Both the position numbers and the translations under genes were made by a program. The notes below the pieces were generated by a model, which did no database searches, was not told where the DNA came from, and saw nothing but the letters and a program-made list of their open reading frames with translations. Below, in pieces: positions 1-9,788 of a stretch of DNA of 64,000 nt; position 1 is the first letter of the stretch, and each line of letters begins with the position of its first letter. This stretch comes from an uncultured Caulobacterales bacterium (GTDB lineage Bacteria > Pseudomonadota > Alphaproteobacteria > Caulobacterales > Caulobacteraceae): positions 41,841 to 105,840 of the forward strand of contig CAIMFV010000002.1 in the NCBI GenBank assembly GCA_903840435.1, written 5' to 3'.

Positions 1-282
1 CCCCTGGCCGGTTTGGGCGACGATGATAACATTGCGGTCATTCGGCTCCATGCCCCCCAGTCCGATCCGCGCCGCGAGGTCGATGACGGGCATGACAACG
101 CCGCGCAGGCTGATGACGCCTTTGACATAGTGGGGCGCTTGGGCAATCGGCGTGGCAGGTGTCCAGCCGCGAATTTCGATAATGTCATTGATATCTAAAC
201 AATAGGGCTGGCCGTCCACGTTGAACGAGATCACTTCCAAGGCTTCGCCTTCCTCGCCGGCTGTCAGCGTGTCGTGATCCAT
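1..282 (-). CDS. cheW: CheW-like chemotaxis coupling protein (3' end outside window)
   Basis: The minus strand reads from an ATG at 282 into the left edge of the window without a stop, giving 94 residues of a protein that continues beyond it. The translation follows the CheW fold: a beta strand with VISFNVDGQPYCLDI, then DIIEIRGWTP, then the family hallmark HYVKGVISLRGVVMPVIDL followed by NVIIV. CheW bridges chemoreceptors and the kinase CheA at the inner membrane. A single CheW domain starting near residue 12 fits a stand-alone CheW rather than CheA. An AAGGG-type ribosome site lies just upstream. The 231 bases between this start and the divergent hydrolase hold no recognised site. Confidence 0.88.
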   Translation of the reverse strand, partial: MDHDTLTAGEEGEALEVISFNVDGQPYCLDINDIIEIRGWTPATPIAQAPHYVKGVISLRGVVMPVIDLAARIGLGGMEPNDRNVIIVAQTGQG

Positions 283-513
283 GTCCCACCCTTACCAAAA
301 CTTGAGGCCGCAAATTTGCTCAGGCTGAAGCAGTGCCTCAAGACCTGAAACCAAGGCTGATCATCAAGGCTACGGGTAAACAAAGCTTTTAAACACTCGT
401 CCTTGCGTTACGAATTCCTGACCTGAACGCTTAAGACAAAGGCTGAAACCGTGCGTTGACACAGGCGCGCGCGCCCCCTCTGATGGAGCGGCATTTTCCT
501 AAAGGGAGTCACC

Positions 514-2430
514 ATGTTCGCTCGCCTTGCGCCGATTTTGGCGGCCCTCCTCATGACGTCCAGTTCGGTAATGGCGGCCGACCCGGCGCCTAGCGCCTTG
601 GTCACGCCGATGACCCCCGACTTTGTCCCGAGCTATGATCCCATCCGCCCGGATGCGGACTTTATCAAGCGCGTTGAAATGGTCCCGATGCGCGACGGCG
701 TGAAGCTCTACACCGTCATCATCATGAAAAAGGGCACCAAGGGCGGTCCCATCCTTTTATCGCGCACGCCCTATGATGCCAAGGCCGGGACAGACCGCAC
801 CCGCAGCCAAACAGCTCGCGAAGTCCTGCCCGCTATGGATGCGGAATTTATCGAAGACGGCTATATTCGCGTCTATCAAGACATTCGCGGGCTGCACAAT
901 TCAGAGGGCGTGTTTGTCATGACCCGGCCGATTGTCGGGCCGCTGAACACCACCGGCATTGATGAAGCCACCGATGCCTATGACACCATCGACTGGTTGG
1001 TGAAACATACGCCCGAATCCAACGGCAAGGTGGGCGTGATCGGTTCATCCTATCTTGGCTTCACCACCTTGATGGCCGAAATCAACCCGCACCCCGCCCT
1101 GAAAGCCGCTGCGCCCCAAAGCCCGATGGTCGATACCTGGATCGGCGATGACGACTTCCATAATGGCGCGTTTCGGGTTCCGACCATTGACTATGTCGTC
1201 GGCCAAAGCGTCGCCAAGGCTTCCGGCGCGGCCATCCCCCATGGCGTCGGTGATGACTATTCGCGCTATCTCGAAGCAGGCTCGGCGGGCGACTATATGC
1301 GCCGATATGGCGTTGACCAGGTCCCCTCCAATCGCAAGCTGGTGGAAAACCCGGCCTATACCGATTTCTGGTCGCTGCAGGCGGTTGATAAATGGATGGG
1401 CGCTCAGGCCGTAACCGTGCCGACGCTGCTTGTCGTCGGTCAATGGGACCAGGAAGATTCCTACGGTGCGCCTGCCGTTTTTCGCGCCATGAAGGCCCAT
1501 GACACCCATAATCAGGTCTTCCTCGCCATTGGGCCTTGGCGCCATTCTGGCGTCAATCACTATGGCTCCAGTCTGGGCGCCCTGACGTTTACCGGCGACA
1601 CGGCCTTGGAATTTAGGGTCAAGTATCTGAAACCGTTCTTCGACCACTATTTGAAGGACGGACCTGATCCGCACCTCTCCACCGCCATCACCTATGCGAC
1701 CGGGATCAATCAATGGGAGGGCTCGCCCAAATGGCCGATGGGCGCGCCGCAAAAACTCTACCTGCATGACGGCTTTACCGCCTCGTTTGAGGCGCCGTCC
1801 CATGAGGCGGGCGGTCATGATGACTATGTTTCGGACCCGGCCAAGCCCGTTCCCTTCCTGCCCCGTCCGGTCAATATGGCCGACGGCGCCCAGTGGAAGA
1901 CCTGGCTGGTGCGCGACCAAAGGTTTGTCTCCGACCGACCTGACGTCTTAAGCTATACGACCGCGCCCCTGACCAAACCGCTGCACATTATGGGGGCGCC
2001 GGAGGCGGATCTGTTCGCCGCCACATCTGGCACCGACAGCGATTTTGTCGTCAAGTTGATCGATGTCTATCCCAACACCTCGCCCGAGGCTGGCGAAGCC
2101 ATGGTCATGGCGGGCTATGAACTGCCGATTGGCATCGAGATCTATCGGGCCCGCTACGTTTATGCCAAGGACCAGCCCGCCGCCCTGATCCCCGGCAAGG
2201 TCGAGGAGTACAGATTTGGCCTGCCCAATGTCGACCACGTCTTTCTGCCCGGTCACAGGCTGATGGTGCAGGTTCAGTCGAGCCTCTTCCCCCTCTATGA
2301 CCGCAACCCGCAAACCTTTGTCGCCAATATTTTCAATGCCAAGCCGAGCGACTATCAAAAGGCGACGCAAAGCATTTTCCACACCGAGGCCGCCGCGTCC
2401 GGCATCATCTTGCCTGTCGTCGGACAGTGA
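514..2430 (+). CDS. Secreted CocE/NonD-type hydrolase, alpha-amino-acid ester hydrolase-like
   Basis: A 638-residue serine hydrolase of the X-Pro dipeptidyl-peptidase (S15)/CocE family. An AAAGGGAG ribosome site precedes ATG 514, and the first 22 residues form a signal peptide ending in VMAA, so it acts in the periplasm or outside. The nucleophile is Ser179 in GSSYLG, the acid lies in QWDQED (Asp312 or Asp315), and the histidine is His344 in GPWRHS. The C-terminal part is the jelly-roll domain of this family. The WDQED and GPWRH motifs and the length resemble alpha-amino-acid ester hydrolases and glutaryl acylases, which cleave or transfer acyl groups on amino acid esters and beta-lactams; the natural substrate cannot be read from sequence. 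The GabP-like permease follows 20 bases after the stop, suggesting uptake of released amino acids (inference). Confidence 0.85.
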   Translation: MFARLAPILAALLMTSSSVMAADPAPSALVTPMTPDFVPSYDPIRPDADFIKRVEMVPMRDGVKLYTVIIMKKGTKGGPILLSRTPYDAKAGTDRTRSQTAREVLPAMDAEFIEDGYIRVYQDIRGLHNSEGVFVMTRPIVGPLNTTGIDEATDAYDTIDWLVKHTPESNGKVGVIGSSYLGFTTLMAEINPHPALKAAAPQSPMVDTWIGDDDFHNGAFRVPTIDYVVGQSVAKASGAAIPHGVGDDYSRYLEAGSAGDYMRRYGVDQVPSNRKLVENPAYTDFWSLQAVDKWMGAQAVTVPTLLVVGQWDQEDSYGAPAVFRAMKAHDTHNQVFLAIGPWRHSGVNHYGSSLGALTFTGDTALEFRVKYLKPFFDHYLKDGPDPHLSTAITYATGINQWEGSPKWPMGAPQKLYLHDGFTASFEAPSHEAGGHDDYVSDPAKPVPFLPRPVNMADGAQWKTWLVRDQRFVSDRPDVLSYTTAPLTKPLHIMGAPEADLFAATSGTDSDFVVKLIDVYPNTSPEAGEAMVMAGYELPIGIEIYRARYVYAKDQPAALIPGKVEEYRFGLPNVDHVFLPGHRLMVQVQSSLFPLYDRNPQTFVANIFNAKPSDYQKATQSIFHTEAAASGIILPVVGQ

Positions 2431-2450
2431 GCTTAGGAGCGCCGCCCCCC

Positions 2451-3845
2451 ATGGCCACAACCCAGCCGACCGAGCCAGAGGCCTTCGCGCCCGATAGCCC
2501 CAGCGGGGTCCTCGCCCACACGCTGCAATCGCGCCATGTGACCATGATCTCGTTCGGCGGGATTATTGGCGCTGGCGTCTTTATCGGCTCGAGCGGCGCT
2601 ATTCATACCGGCGGCCCGGGCGTTGCCTTGACCTATGGCGCCTGCGGTATCTTGGTCTTCCTGATTATGCGCATGTTGGGCGAGATGGCCGTCGCCAATC
2701 CCGGGCGCGGCTCTTTTGCGGAATATGCAGCCCTTGCGCTCGGCCCCTGGGCGGGCTTTGTCACCCGCTGGCTCTATTGGTATTTTTGGGTGTTCACCGT
2801 CGGCGCCGAAACCGTTGCCGGTGCAAAACTCCTGCACGAGCTTGGCCTGCCGGGCGAGCTTTGGATGATTGGGCTTGGTCTGGTGCTGGGGCTAACGGCC
2901 ACCAACCTGTTGTCAGTCCGGGCCTATGGCGAGCTGGAGTTTTGGTTCGCCCTCCTCAAGGTCACCGCCATCGCGCTCTTCATCCTTATTGGCTTAGGCT
3001 TCTTAAGCATCTTTGGCGGTGGGCCCACGAAGGCCGCCACCACACTTCTCGGCCATGGCGGATTTCTGCCTAAGGGCGCCTTTGGCCTGTTGGCGGCGGT
3101 TCCCATCGTGATCTTTTCGATGATGGGCAGCGAGGTCGCGACAATTGCTGCGTCTGAGTCCGCCGATCCTGCCGCCAATGTCGCCAAGGCGGGCCGCACC
3201 GTGGCGCTGCGGATCATGGTCTTCTATGTGCTGGCCATGCTGGTCATCACCTCGGTGGTCCCGTGGGACAGCCTGACGGTTGGCCTATCGCCGTTCAAGC
3301 GCGTGCTCGACCAGATCGGTATTCCCTATAGTGGGCTCGTCATGTCGGTGATTGTGGTGACGGCGGTCTTGTCCTGTTTAAACTCCGGCCTCTACATCAC
3401 GTCGCGCATGTTGTTCGAGCTGTCGAAAAACGGCGATGCGCCAAGATTCCTCAGCACCACCGCCGCCAACAAAACACCTGCCTTTGGCATTGCGGTCGGC
3501 TGTGTCGCGGGCTTTGGTGCAGCCCTGGCGCAACTCTTCCTGCGCGACGACGTCTTCACCCTGCTGTCCTCCACGTCGGGCGACATCATCCTATTCGTCT
3601 ATATGATCATCGCCCTGGCCCAAATTCGCGCCCGTAACCGGATGCAGGCCCAAGGCCGCACACCGAGCCTAAAGGTCTGGCTCTTCCCCTGGCTTAGCTA
3701 TGCTGTCATCGCAGCCATTGCTGGCGTCCTGATCCTGCTCGCCCTCATGCCCGACCAAAGGCTGACATTGGCCCTCAGCGCCGCAACCGTCGCCGCCACC
3801 TTTGCAGCGCTCATGTTGCGGCGGAAGGTTGAGCGGGTGAACTAA
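2451..3845 (+). CDS. Amino acid permease, GabP-like (APC superfamily)
   Basis: A 464-residue, about 12-helix transporter of the AAT branch of the APC superfamily. The start was placed at ATG 2451 because AGGAG lies at 2435-2439; an in-frame GTG at 2427 overlaps the previous stop and is less likely. The first helix carries SFGGIIGAGVFIGSS, the unwound substrate-site motif of APC carriers, and RMLGEMAVANPGRGSFAEYA follows. The nearest relatives I recognise are GABA, proline and histidine permeases of the GabP/ProY type. The position upstream of gabT-gabD supports GABA or a related amino acid as substrate, but specificity is inferred from context only. Confidence 0.82.
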   Translation: MATTQPTEPEAFAPDSPSGVLAHTLQSRHVTMISFGGIIGAGVFIGSSGAIHTGGPGVALTYGACGILVFLIMRMLGEMAVANPGRGSFAEYAALALGPWAGFVTRWLYWYFWVFTVGAETVAGAKLLHELGLPGELWMIGLGLVLGLTATNLLSVRAYGELEFWFALLKVTAIALFILIGLGFLSIFGGGPTKAATTLLGHGGFLPKGAFGLLAAVPIVIFSMMGSEVATIAASESADPAANVAKAGRTVALRIMVFYVLAMLVITSVVPWDSLTVGLSPFKRVLDQIGIPYSGLVMSVIVVTAVLSCLNSGLYITSRMLFELSKNGDAPRFLSTTAANKTPAFGIAVGCVAGFGAALAQLFLRDDVFTLLSSTSGDIILFVYMIIALAQIRARNRMQAQGRTPSLKVWLFPWLSYAVIAAIAGVLILLALMPDQRLTLALSAATVAATFAALMLRRKVERVN

Positions 3846-3889
3846 ACGGCATAGCGAAATTCCATGAGAAATACCAAGGAAATTTCAAA

Positions 3890-4129
3890 ATGGATGATTT
3901 AGAGAACTGGAAAAAACAAAACCTTTGGAAATATAAATCTAAGGATATAGGACTTAGATTCTGGTCTTTCGTGCAAATTATTTGCGTTTGCTCAATAATA
4001 TTTTTCGCACCGATTGCTAGCCGCTATTCAAATGTAACAGTAATTCATATCATTTGGGGTATAATTGTCTTCGCAAATGCGGGTTCAGCAATCATGATCC
4101 TCCGAACGGTTTGGCGAAGTCGGCCATAG
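3890..4129 (+). CDS. Small AT-rich membrane protein, unknown
   Basis: A 79-residue reading frame with AAGGAA about 8 bases before ATG 3890. After a charged amphipathic start (LENWKKQNLWKYKSKD) come two hydrophobic segments, about residues 24-42 and 50-70, and a basic end RTVWRSRP. This predicts a small two-helix inner-membrane protein with no domain I recognise. It is much richer in A and T than the genes on either side and uses AAA, ATA and AAT codons that are rare in this window, so it may be a recent arrival or a relic. It sits between the GabP-like permease and gabT on the same strand, but nothing ties it to GABA metabolism. Confidence 0.6.
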   Translation: MDDLENWKKQNLWKYKSKDIGLRFWSFVQIICVCSIIFFAPIASRYSNVTVIHIIWGIIVFANAGSAIMILRTVWRSRP

Positions 4130-4220
4130 TCGCCACCCCTGCCAAAAATTTTTCGCACCCTGGGAGACAATCGCGCTTAGCTGCATTAATCTGAGATCAC
4201 ACATTCTCGGAGCCGTCGCG

Positions 4221-5507
4221 ATGACCACCAATGCCGCCCTTCTTGCTCGCCGCACGGCCGCCACGGCGCGTGGTGTTTCGGTTGCGACCCAGGTCTTTAT
4301 CGACCGGGCCGAGAATGCCGAGATTTGGGATGTGGAGGGCAAGCGCTATATTGATTTTGCGGGCGGCATTGCAGTGCTCAATACCGGTCATCGCCACCCC
4401 AAGGTGATGCAGGCCGTCTATGCGCAGTTAGAGCGCTTCACCCATGCGGCCTTCCAGGTCACGGCTTACGAGCCCTATATTGCGCTGGCCGAACGGCTGA
4501 ATGCCCGCGCGCCCTTTCCGGGGCCCGCGCGGACGCTCTTCTTCACCACCGGTGCGGAAGCGGTTGAAAATGCGGTGAAGATTTCCCGCGCCGCGACCGG
4601 TCGCACAGCGGTGATCGCCTTTACCGGCGCCTTTCATGGTCGGACCCTGTTGACCATGGCCATGACCGGCAAGGTCGCGCCCTATAAGAAGAGTTTCGCG
4701 CCGCTGCCTGGCGAAGTCTATCACCTGCCCTTCCCCATCCCCCATTATGGCGTGACGGTGGAAGATAGCCTGAAGGCCCTGCAATTCCTGTTTAAGGCCG
4801 ATGTCGAGCCGGAGCGGGTCGCAGCCATTATATTGGAGCCCGTCCAGGGTGAAGGCGGCTTCCATGCCGCGCCGCCGGAACTGGTGCGGGCCTTGCGCAA
4901 GATTTGCGACGAGAACGGCATCCTGTTGATTTCCGACGAGGTACAGGCCGGGTTTGGTCGCACCGGCAAGCTGTTCGGTATCGAGCATAGTGGCGTGGCG
5001 CCCGACCTGATCACCATTGCCAAGTCCTTGGCGGGCGGATTTCCCCTGTCTGGGGTTGTCGGTCGGGCCGAAGTCATGGACGCCGCCGCACCCGGTGGCC
5101 TTGGCGGCACCTATGCCGGATCGCCGCCCGCCTGCGCCGCAGCCCTTGCGGTGCTCGATGTGATCGATGAGGAAAACCTGTTGCAGCGCGCGGCCCATCT
5201 GGGCGCCAAGGTTCGCACCCGACTTGAAGCGCTAGAGCGGCGCAACGATATAGAGCCTATCGGCCATATTCGCGGGCTTGGCTCGATGATGGCGTTTGAC
5301 CTTGTCGAAAGTCGTGGCAGCGACGCGCCGCGCGGCGAGGCCAATCTCCTCTCGGCCAGGGCCCTGCAGGGCGGACTATTATTATTGTCCTGCGGCCTCT
5401 ATGGCGAAACCGTGCGATTGCTCTACCCCTTGACCATCCCTGAAGCCCAACTGGACGAGGGATTGGATATTTTGGAACAGGCGCTGACAACAGCCGAGAG
5501 GACCTGA
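4221..5507 (+). CDS. gabT: 4-aminobutyrate aminotransferase
   Basis: A 428-residue class III PLP aminotransferase that converts GABA and 2-oxoglutarate into succinate semialdehyde and glutamate in the cytoplasm. Family signatures are FTTGAEAVENAVK (phosphate site), ILEPVQGEGGF, LLISDEVQAGFGRTG and the PLP lysine Lys268 in IAKSLAGG; residue 268 is also the PLP lysine of E. coli GabT. GGAG lies about 9 bases before ATG 4221. Its stop overlaps the gabD start (TGATG), so the two are translationally coupled. Related 5-aminovalerate transaminases look alike, but pairing with gabD makes GABA the best call. Confidence 0.92.
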   Translation: MTTNAALLARRTAATARGVSVATQVFIDRAENAEIWDVEGKRYIDFAGGIAVLNTGHRHPKVMQAVYAQLERFTHAAFQVTAYEPYIALAERLNARAPFPGPARTLFFTTGAEAVENAVKISRAATGRTAVIAFTGAFHGRTLLTMAMTGKVAPYKKSFAPLPGEVYHLPFPIPHYGVTVEDSLKALQFLFKADVEPERVAAIILEPVQGEGGFHAAPPELVRALRKICDENGILLISDEVQAGFGRTGKLFGIEHSGVAPDLITIAKSLAGGFPLSGVVGRAEVMDAAAPGGLGGTYAGSPPACAAALAVLDVIDEENLLQRAAHLGAKVRTRLEALERRNDIEPIGHIRGLGSMMAFDLVESRGSDAPRGEANLLSARALQGGLLLLSCGLYGETVRLLYPLTIPEAQLDEGLDILEQALTTAERT

Positions 5508-7000
5508 TGAACGCCCCCGCCCCTAAGACAGCCTTTGCAGCCGAGCACGCGCGCCTCGCCTTAAAGCGCCCCGATCTCTTCCGCCAAGCCGCCTATATTG
5601 AGGGGCGGTGGGTGGACGGGGCTGAGCATCTGACCGTCACCAATCCCGCCAGTCTGCGCCCGCTCGGTGAGGTTCCAGACCTTGGCGAGGCCGAAACCCT
5701 GGCCGCAGTGGCCGCCGCCGATGCGGCCTTTGGTCCGTGGAAAAAGCGGACCGCCAAGGCGCGTGGCGCGATCCTGCGCCGCTGGTTTGAGCTGATGATG
5801 GCCAATCAAGAGGATCTGGCCCGTCTGCTGACCGCCGAACAAGGCAAGCCCCTGGCCGAAGCCAAGGGCGAAATCGCCTATGCCGCCAGCTTTTTGGAAT
5901 GGTTTTCAGAAGAAGGCCGCCGGGCCTATGGCGAAATCGTGCCGCCGCACTTGAGCGACCGGCGCATTCTGGTGACGAAGGAGCCTGTCGGCGTTGTCGG
6001 CGCGGTGACACCGTGGAACTTCCCCTCGGCCATGATCACCCGCAAGGTCGGCCCGGCCCTGGCGGCTGGCTGCACAGTGGTCTTGAAACCTTCCGAGCTG
6101 ACGCCCTTTTCAGCCCTTGCCCTGGCGGTGCTGGCCGAAGAGGCTGGCGTACCGCCCGGCGTCTTCAATGTGGTGACCGGTCGCCCACAAGCCATTGGTC
6201 AGGTGCTGACCACCGATCTGCGCGTGGCCAAGTTCACCTTCACAGGCTCAACAGCGGTCGGCAAAATGCTCGCCGCGCGCTGTATGGATACGGTGAAGCG
6301 GGTATCACTGGAGCTTGGCGGCAACGCGCCCTTTATTGTCTTCGACAGCGCCGATGTAGCGGCGGCGGTGGAAGGCGCCCTCATTTCGAAATTCCGCAAT
6401 ACCGGCCAGACCTGCGTCTGCGCCAATCGGTTTTTTGTCCAGGAAGGGGTCTATGACGCCTTTGCCGAACAGCTCGCGGCCAAGGTCAAGGCGCTGAAGG
6501 TCGGAGATGGGCTGGACGGCGTTACCGATCAGGGGCCGCTGATCAATCAAGCTGCCGTGGCCAAGGTCGAGCGCCATATTGCCGACGCTCTGGCGGGCGG
6601 CGGACAGGCCTTGGTCGGCGGCGCACGCCACGGGCTCGGCGGCCAGTTTTTCAGCCCAACCCTGCTCACCCAGGTTGCCCCCGACGCGCTGATCAATCGC
6701 GAAGAGACCTTTGGACCTGTGGCGGGCCTAGTTAAGTTTGCGCATGAGGACGAAGCGGTGGCGCTTGCCAACTCCACCCGTTCAGGGCTGGCCGCCTATT
6801 TCTACAGCCAAGATCTGGCGCAAGGTTTCCGGGTGTCAGAGGCCTTGCAGTCGGGAATGGTCGCGGTGAATACGGGCCTGATCTCGACCGAGATCGCCCC
6901 CTTTGGCGGGGTGAAGGAATCAGGGCTCGGCCGCGAAGGCTCGCGCCATGGCCTGGATGAATATCTCAATCTCAAGCTGTCGGTGATGGCGCTGGGGTGA
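5507..7000 (+). CDS. gabD: Succinate-semialdehyde dehydrogenase
   Basis: A 497-residue NAD(P)-dependent aldehyde dehydrogenase completing the GABA shunt by oxidising succinate semialdehyde to succinate. The proton-abstracting Glu269 lies in SLELGGNAPF and the nucleophile Cys303 in NTGQTCVCANR, with the usual 34-residue spacing; TPWNFPSAMITRK and FTGSTAVGK are the cofactor-binding motifs. The end carries the typical FGGVKESGLGREGS. The extended TCVCANR motif is characteristic of SSADH. The start overlaps the gabT stop by one base. Its 3' end overlaps the convergent SulP gene by 29 bases. Confidence 0.92.
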   Translation: MNAPAPKTAFAAEHARLALKRPDLFRQAAYIEGRWVDGAEHLTVTNPASLRPLGEVPDLGEAETLAAVAAADAAFGPWKKRTAKARGAILRRWFELMMANQEDLARLLTAEQGKPLAEAKGEIAYAASFLEWFSEEGRRAYGEIVPPHLSDRRILVTKEPVGVVGAVTPWNFPSAMITRKVGPALAAGCTVVLKPSELTPFSALALAVLAEEAGVPPGVFNVVTGRPQAIGQVLTTDLRVAKFTFTGSTAVGKMLAARCMDTVKRVSLELGGNAPFIVFDSADVAAAVEGALISKFRNTGQTCVCANRFFVQEGVYDAFAEQLAAKVKALKVGDGLDGVTDQGPLINQAAVAKVERHIADALAGGGQALVGGARHGLGGQFFSPTLLTQVAPDALINREETFGPVAGLVKFAHEDEAVALANSTRSGLAAYFYSQDLAQGFRVSEALQSGMVAVNTGLISTEIAPFGGVKESGLGREGSRHGLDEYLNLKLSVMALG

Positions 7001-8681
7001 GGGAGGCAAAGGCGCTGACGGCTGCGTCGACACTGAGAAACACCCAGCCCTCGCCCAAGGCGTCCAAGAGGCCGAACCGTCGGAAGGCATCCTGGGCCCG
7101 GGGCGATTCGAGCCGTGCGAGGGCAACCTGCACGCCAGACTCTCGGATCAGCCCAAGGGTCTCTTTCAGGATTTCTGAGGCCGTGTAGTCGATATCGGCG
7201 ATACTGCTCGCCTCCAGCACCATAAGGCGCAGGGCTGGCCTTGCTTTGACGGCGTGCAGAACACCGGCGCGAAACTCAAAGGCGTTGAGGAAGGAGAGCG
7301 GGGCGGCGAAACCAAGCACCAGCACGCCATCGACGGCTTCGGCCTCGAGACTGAGGTCCTTTGGCCACCAGATGGTCGTGCCGCGGACCCGCAAAAATTC
7401 GGTCGGATCAGCCCGGGTGGTCAGATAGACGCCGTGCACCAGCGACAAGAACATGCCGACGGCCACGCCGGTCTGGATCGGCAGAAGGACGATGAGACAT
7501 AGGGTCGCCACCGCCAGGGCAAACTCGCCCCGCGCCGTGGCAAAGATACGCTGAAACTCTTCCAGCCGAAAAATCCGTTGCGCGACAATCAAGAGCACGC
7601 CTGCCAAGGCGGCGGTTGGCACGTGGGCGAACAGGCTTCCGCCAGCGATGGCGAGGCCAAGCAGGGCTAAAGCGGCAACCAGACCCGCAGCCTGACTGGT
7701 CGCTCCGGCGGCGAGGGCGAGCGCTGTGCGCGGCGGGCTGGCATTGACCGGAAAGGCGCCGATCAACCCGGCAAACAGGTTGCCCAGACCGACCCCTAAG
7801 AAATCTTGATTGATGTGGACGGGCTCGCCAGGGCCTGCAAAACTGCGGCTCGTGGCTGCTGTCTGCATCATAACCACCATGGCGACGACAAAGGCAAGGC
7901 CGCTGACCCTCAGCCCTTGATTGAGGCTGATCATCGGCCAATGAAAGGTTGGCGTTGCGGACCCTAACACCCCAAGCACCTTGACGCCTTTTGCCTCCAA
8001 CTGAAGGCTGATCACAGCCAGGGTTGCGAGGATGAGCGCGATCAGGGCCGCCGGAATCTTCGGGTTGAGTTTCTCTGCGATCAGGACACTAGCGAAGACG
8101 AAAAGTCCCAGCACAGCCGACCAGGGATTGGCGCTCCCGATCCCGCCGACGACTTGGCTCACCCGGGCAAAAATTGATCCGTGGCCTTCCGGCAAGCCCA
8201 ATAGGGCCGGCGCCTGTGACAGGGCGACATGGACCGAAATTCCCGCCAAAAATCCGGTCAAGACCGGGCGCGAGAGGAGGTCGGCCACCCAGCCGAGTTT
8301 CAAGGCGCCGCCAATGGATAAGAGCACGCCCACCATCAGAGCCAGGATGGCGAGAAGGCTCGCATATTCTGTCGACCCGGCTGTGGCGATAGCCGCGAGA
8401 CTACCCGCCAGAATGGGGGTGATGGTTGAGTCTGCGCCGACAGACATACGCCGGTTGGCGCCGAGCATGATGAAGCCGCAGGTCGCCGCGACAAAGGCTA
8501 GAAAGCCGATTTGCGGCGGAACGCCACCCAACCTCGCTGTCGCCATCTGTTCCGGTGCAGCAATGGCAAGCAGGGTCAGGCCAGCGGCGAGATCACGCAC
8601 CAGATCGCCACCCCGAACCCCTTTCAAAGTCGAAAAGAGTCGCAGGCGAACGCCCATCACCCTATTTGAAGCTTGCACCAT
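6972..8681 (-). CDS. SulP/SLC26-family anion transporter with STAS domain
   Basis: A 569-residue inner-membrane protein. Residues about 25-420 form the transmembrane SulP core (start GDLVRDLAAGLTLLAIAAPEQMA, then GANRRMSVGADSTITPI, and GLIGAFPVNASPPRTALALA with the conserved proline-rich segment), followed by a cytoplasmic STAS domain from about residue 440. SulP proteins move sulfate, bicarbonate or dicarboxylates, coupled to ions; the substrate cannot be fixed. GAAGG precedes ATG 8681; ATG 8657 is an alternative. It is not adjacent to the cys genes at 31-35 kb, so sulfate is only one possibility. Confidence 0.85.
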   Translation of the reverse strand: MVQASNRVMGVRLRLFSTLKGVRGGDLVRDLAAGLTLLAIAAPEQMATARLGGVPPQIGFLAFVAATCGFIMLGANRRMSVGADSTITPILAGSLAAIATAGSTEYASLLAILALMVGVLLSIGGALKLGWVADLLSRPVLTGFLAGISVHVALSQAPALLGLPEGHGSIFARVSQVVGGIGSANPWSAVLGLFVFASVLIAEKLNPKIPAALIALILATLAVISLQLEAKGVKVLGVLGSATPTFHWPMISLNQGLRVSGLAFVVAMVVMMQTAATSRSFAGPGEPVHINQDFLGVGLGNLFAGLIGAFPVNASPPRTALALAAGATSQAAGLVAALALLGLAIAGGSLFAHVPTAALAGVLLIVAQRIFRLEEFQRIFATARGEFALAVATLCLIVLLPIQTGVAVGMFLSLVHGVYLTTRADPTEFLRVRGTTIWWPKDLSLEAEAVDGVLVLGFAAPLSFLNAFEFRAGVLHAVKARPALRLMVLEASSIADIDYTASEILKETLGLIRESGVQVALARLESPRAQDAFRRFGLLDALGEGWVFLSVDAAVSAFASLTPAPSPTA

Positions 8682-8782
8682 CTAACCGCCTTCAACCCGT
8701 GACCTCAGCGACGGAGCTTAAGAGATCACGGGACGGCAATTCTCGTTGAAGATCAAGCCTCGCCTCGAAAGGAAGACCGCCG

Positions 8783-9784
8783 ATGAAAACCCGTCGCCTT
8801 GGAAGCCTGGGCCCGACCGTTGCTGAACTTGGCCTAGGCTGCATGGGCATGAGCGACTTCTATGGTCCGGCGGACCGGTCCGAAAGTTTGCGCACCCTGC
8901 ACGCGGCGCTGGAGGCGGGCGTCACCCTCCTGGATACCGGCGACTTTTATGGCATGGGCCATAATGAAATGCTGCTCGGCGAGGGGCTGAAAGGGCACCG
9001 GCGCGACCAGGCTGTGGTCAGTGTCAAATTTGGCGCTCAGCGCGGCCCCGGTGGCGATTGGCTTGGCTATGATGCCCGTCCGGCGGCGGTCAAAACTGCC
9101 CTCGCCTATAGTCTCAAGCGTCTCCAGCTCGACCATATCGATATCTACAGGCCCGCGCGCCTCGATCCCGCCGTGCCGATTGAAGACACGGTTGGCGCCA
9201 TCGCTGACATGGTCAGGGCCGGTTTTGTGCGACACATTGGGCTGTCAGAAGTCGGGTCATCAACCTTACGCCGCGCGGCGGCGGTCCATCCGATTGCCGA
9301 TCTGCAAATCGAATATTCGCTGATCGCGCGTGGCATTGAAGCCCGTATCTTACCGACCTGCCGCGCGCTCGGCATTGGCGTCACCGCCTATGGCGTTTTA
9401 GCACGCGGCCTGATCAGCGGCCATTGGCAGGCGGGCGAGGTTCAGCCGGGCGACTACCGCTCCGCCACCCCACGCTTCCAAGCAGGCAATGTCGCGCATA
9501 ATTTGGCTCTGACCGAACAGCTCGCCGGGCACGCAAAAAGCCTTGGCGCGACGCCTGCACAACTGGCAATTGCGTGGGTCTTGGCGCGCGGCGACGACAT
9601 TGTGCCCCTCATTGGCGCCCGCCGTCTGACGCGCTTGACCGAAGCCTTGGGTGCCCTTTCGGTGACACTCTCACCTTTAGACCTCACCGCCCTCGACCAG
9701 CTCTTCCCCGTCGGTGTCGGCAAGGGTGCCCGCTATCCCGACCATGCCATGGCCCAGCTCGATAGCGAGCGCGAGGAGCCTTGA
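8783..9784 (+). CDS. Aldo/keto reductase lacking the usual catalytic histidine
   Basis: A 333-residue NADPH-dependent aldo/keto reductase of the bacterial AKR13-like type. It begins MKTRRLG with the family motif LGLGCMGMSDFYG. The catalytic Asp51 and Tyr56 (DTGDFYG) and Lys82 (SVKFG) are present, but the segment that normally reads YYQHRVDP is YRPARLDP, placing Ala125 where the tetrad histidine is expected. I recall this variant as shared by a subfamily in alphaproteobacteria, so it is likely a lineage trait and not damage. GGAAG lies about 9 bases before ATG 8783. It stands alone between divergent and convergent genes; the substrate is unknown. Confidence 0.85.
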   Translation: MKTRRLGSLGPTVAELGLGCMGMSDFYGPADRSESLRTLHAALEAGVTLLDTGDFYGMGHNEMLLGEGLKGHRRDQAVVSVKFGAQRGPGGDWLGYDARPAAVKTALAYSLKRLQLDHIDIYRPARLDPAVPIEDTVGAIADMVRAGFVRHIGLSEVGSSTLRRAAAVHPIADLQIEYSLIARGIEARILPTCRALGIGVTAYGVLARGLISGHWQAGEVQPGDYRSATPRFQAGNVAHNLALTEQLAGHAKSLGATPAQLAIAWVLARGDDIVPLIGARRLTRLTEALGALSVTLSPLDLTALDQLFPVGVGKGARYPDHAMAQLDSEREEP

Positions 9785-9788
9785 GGCC

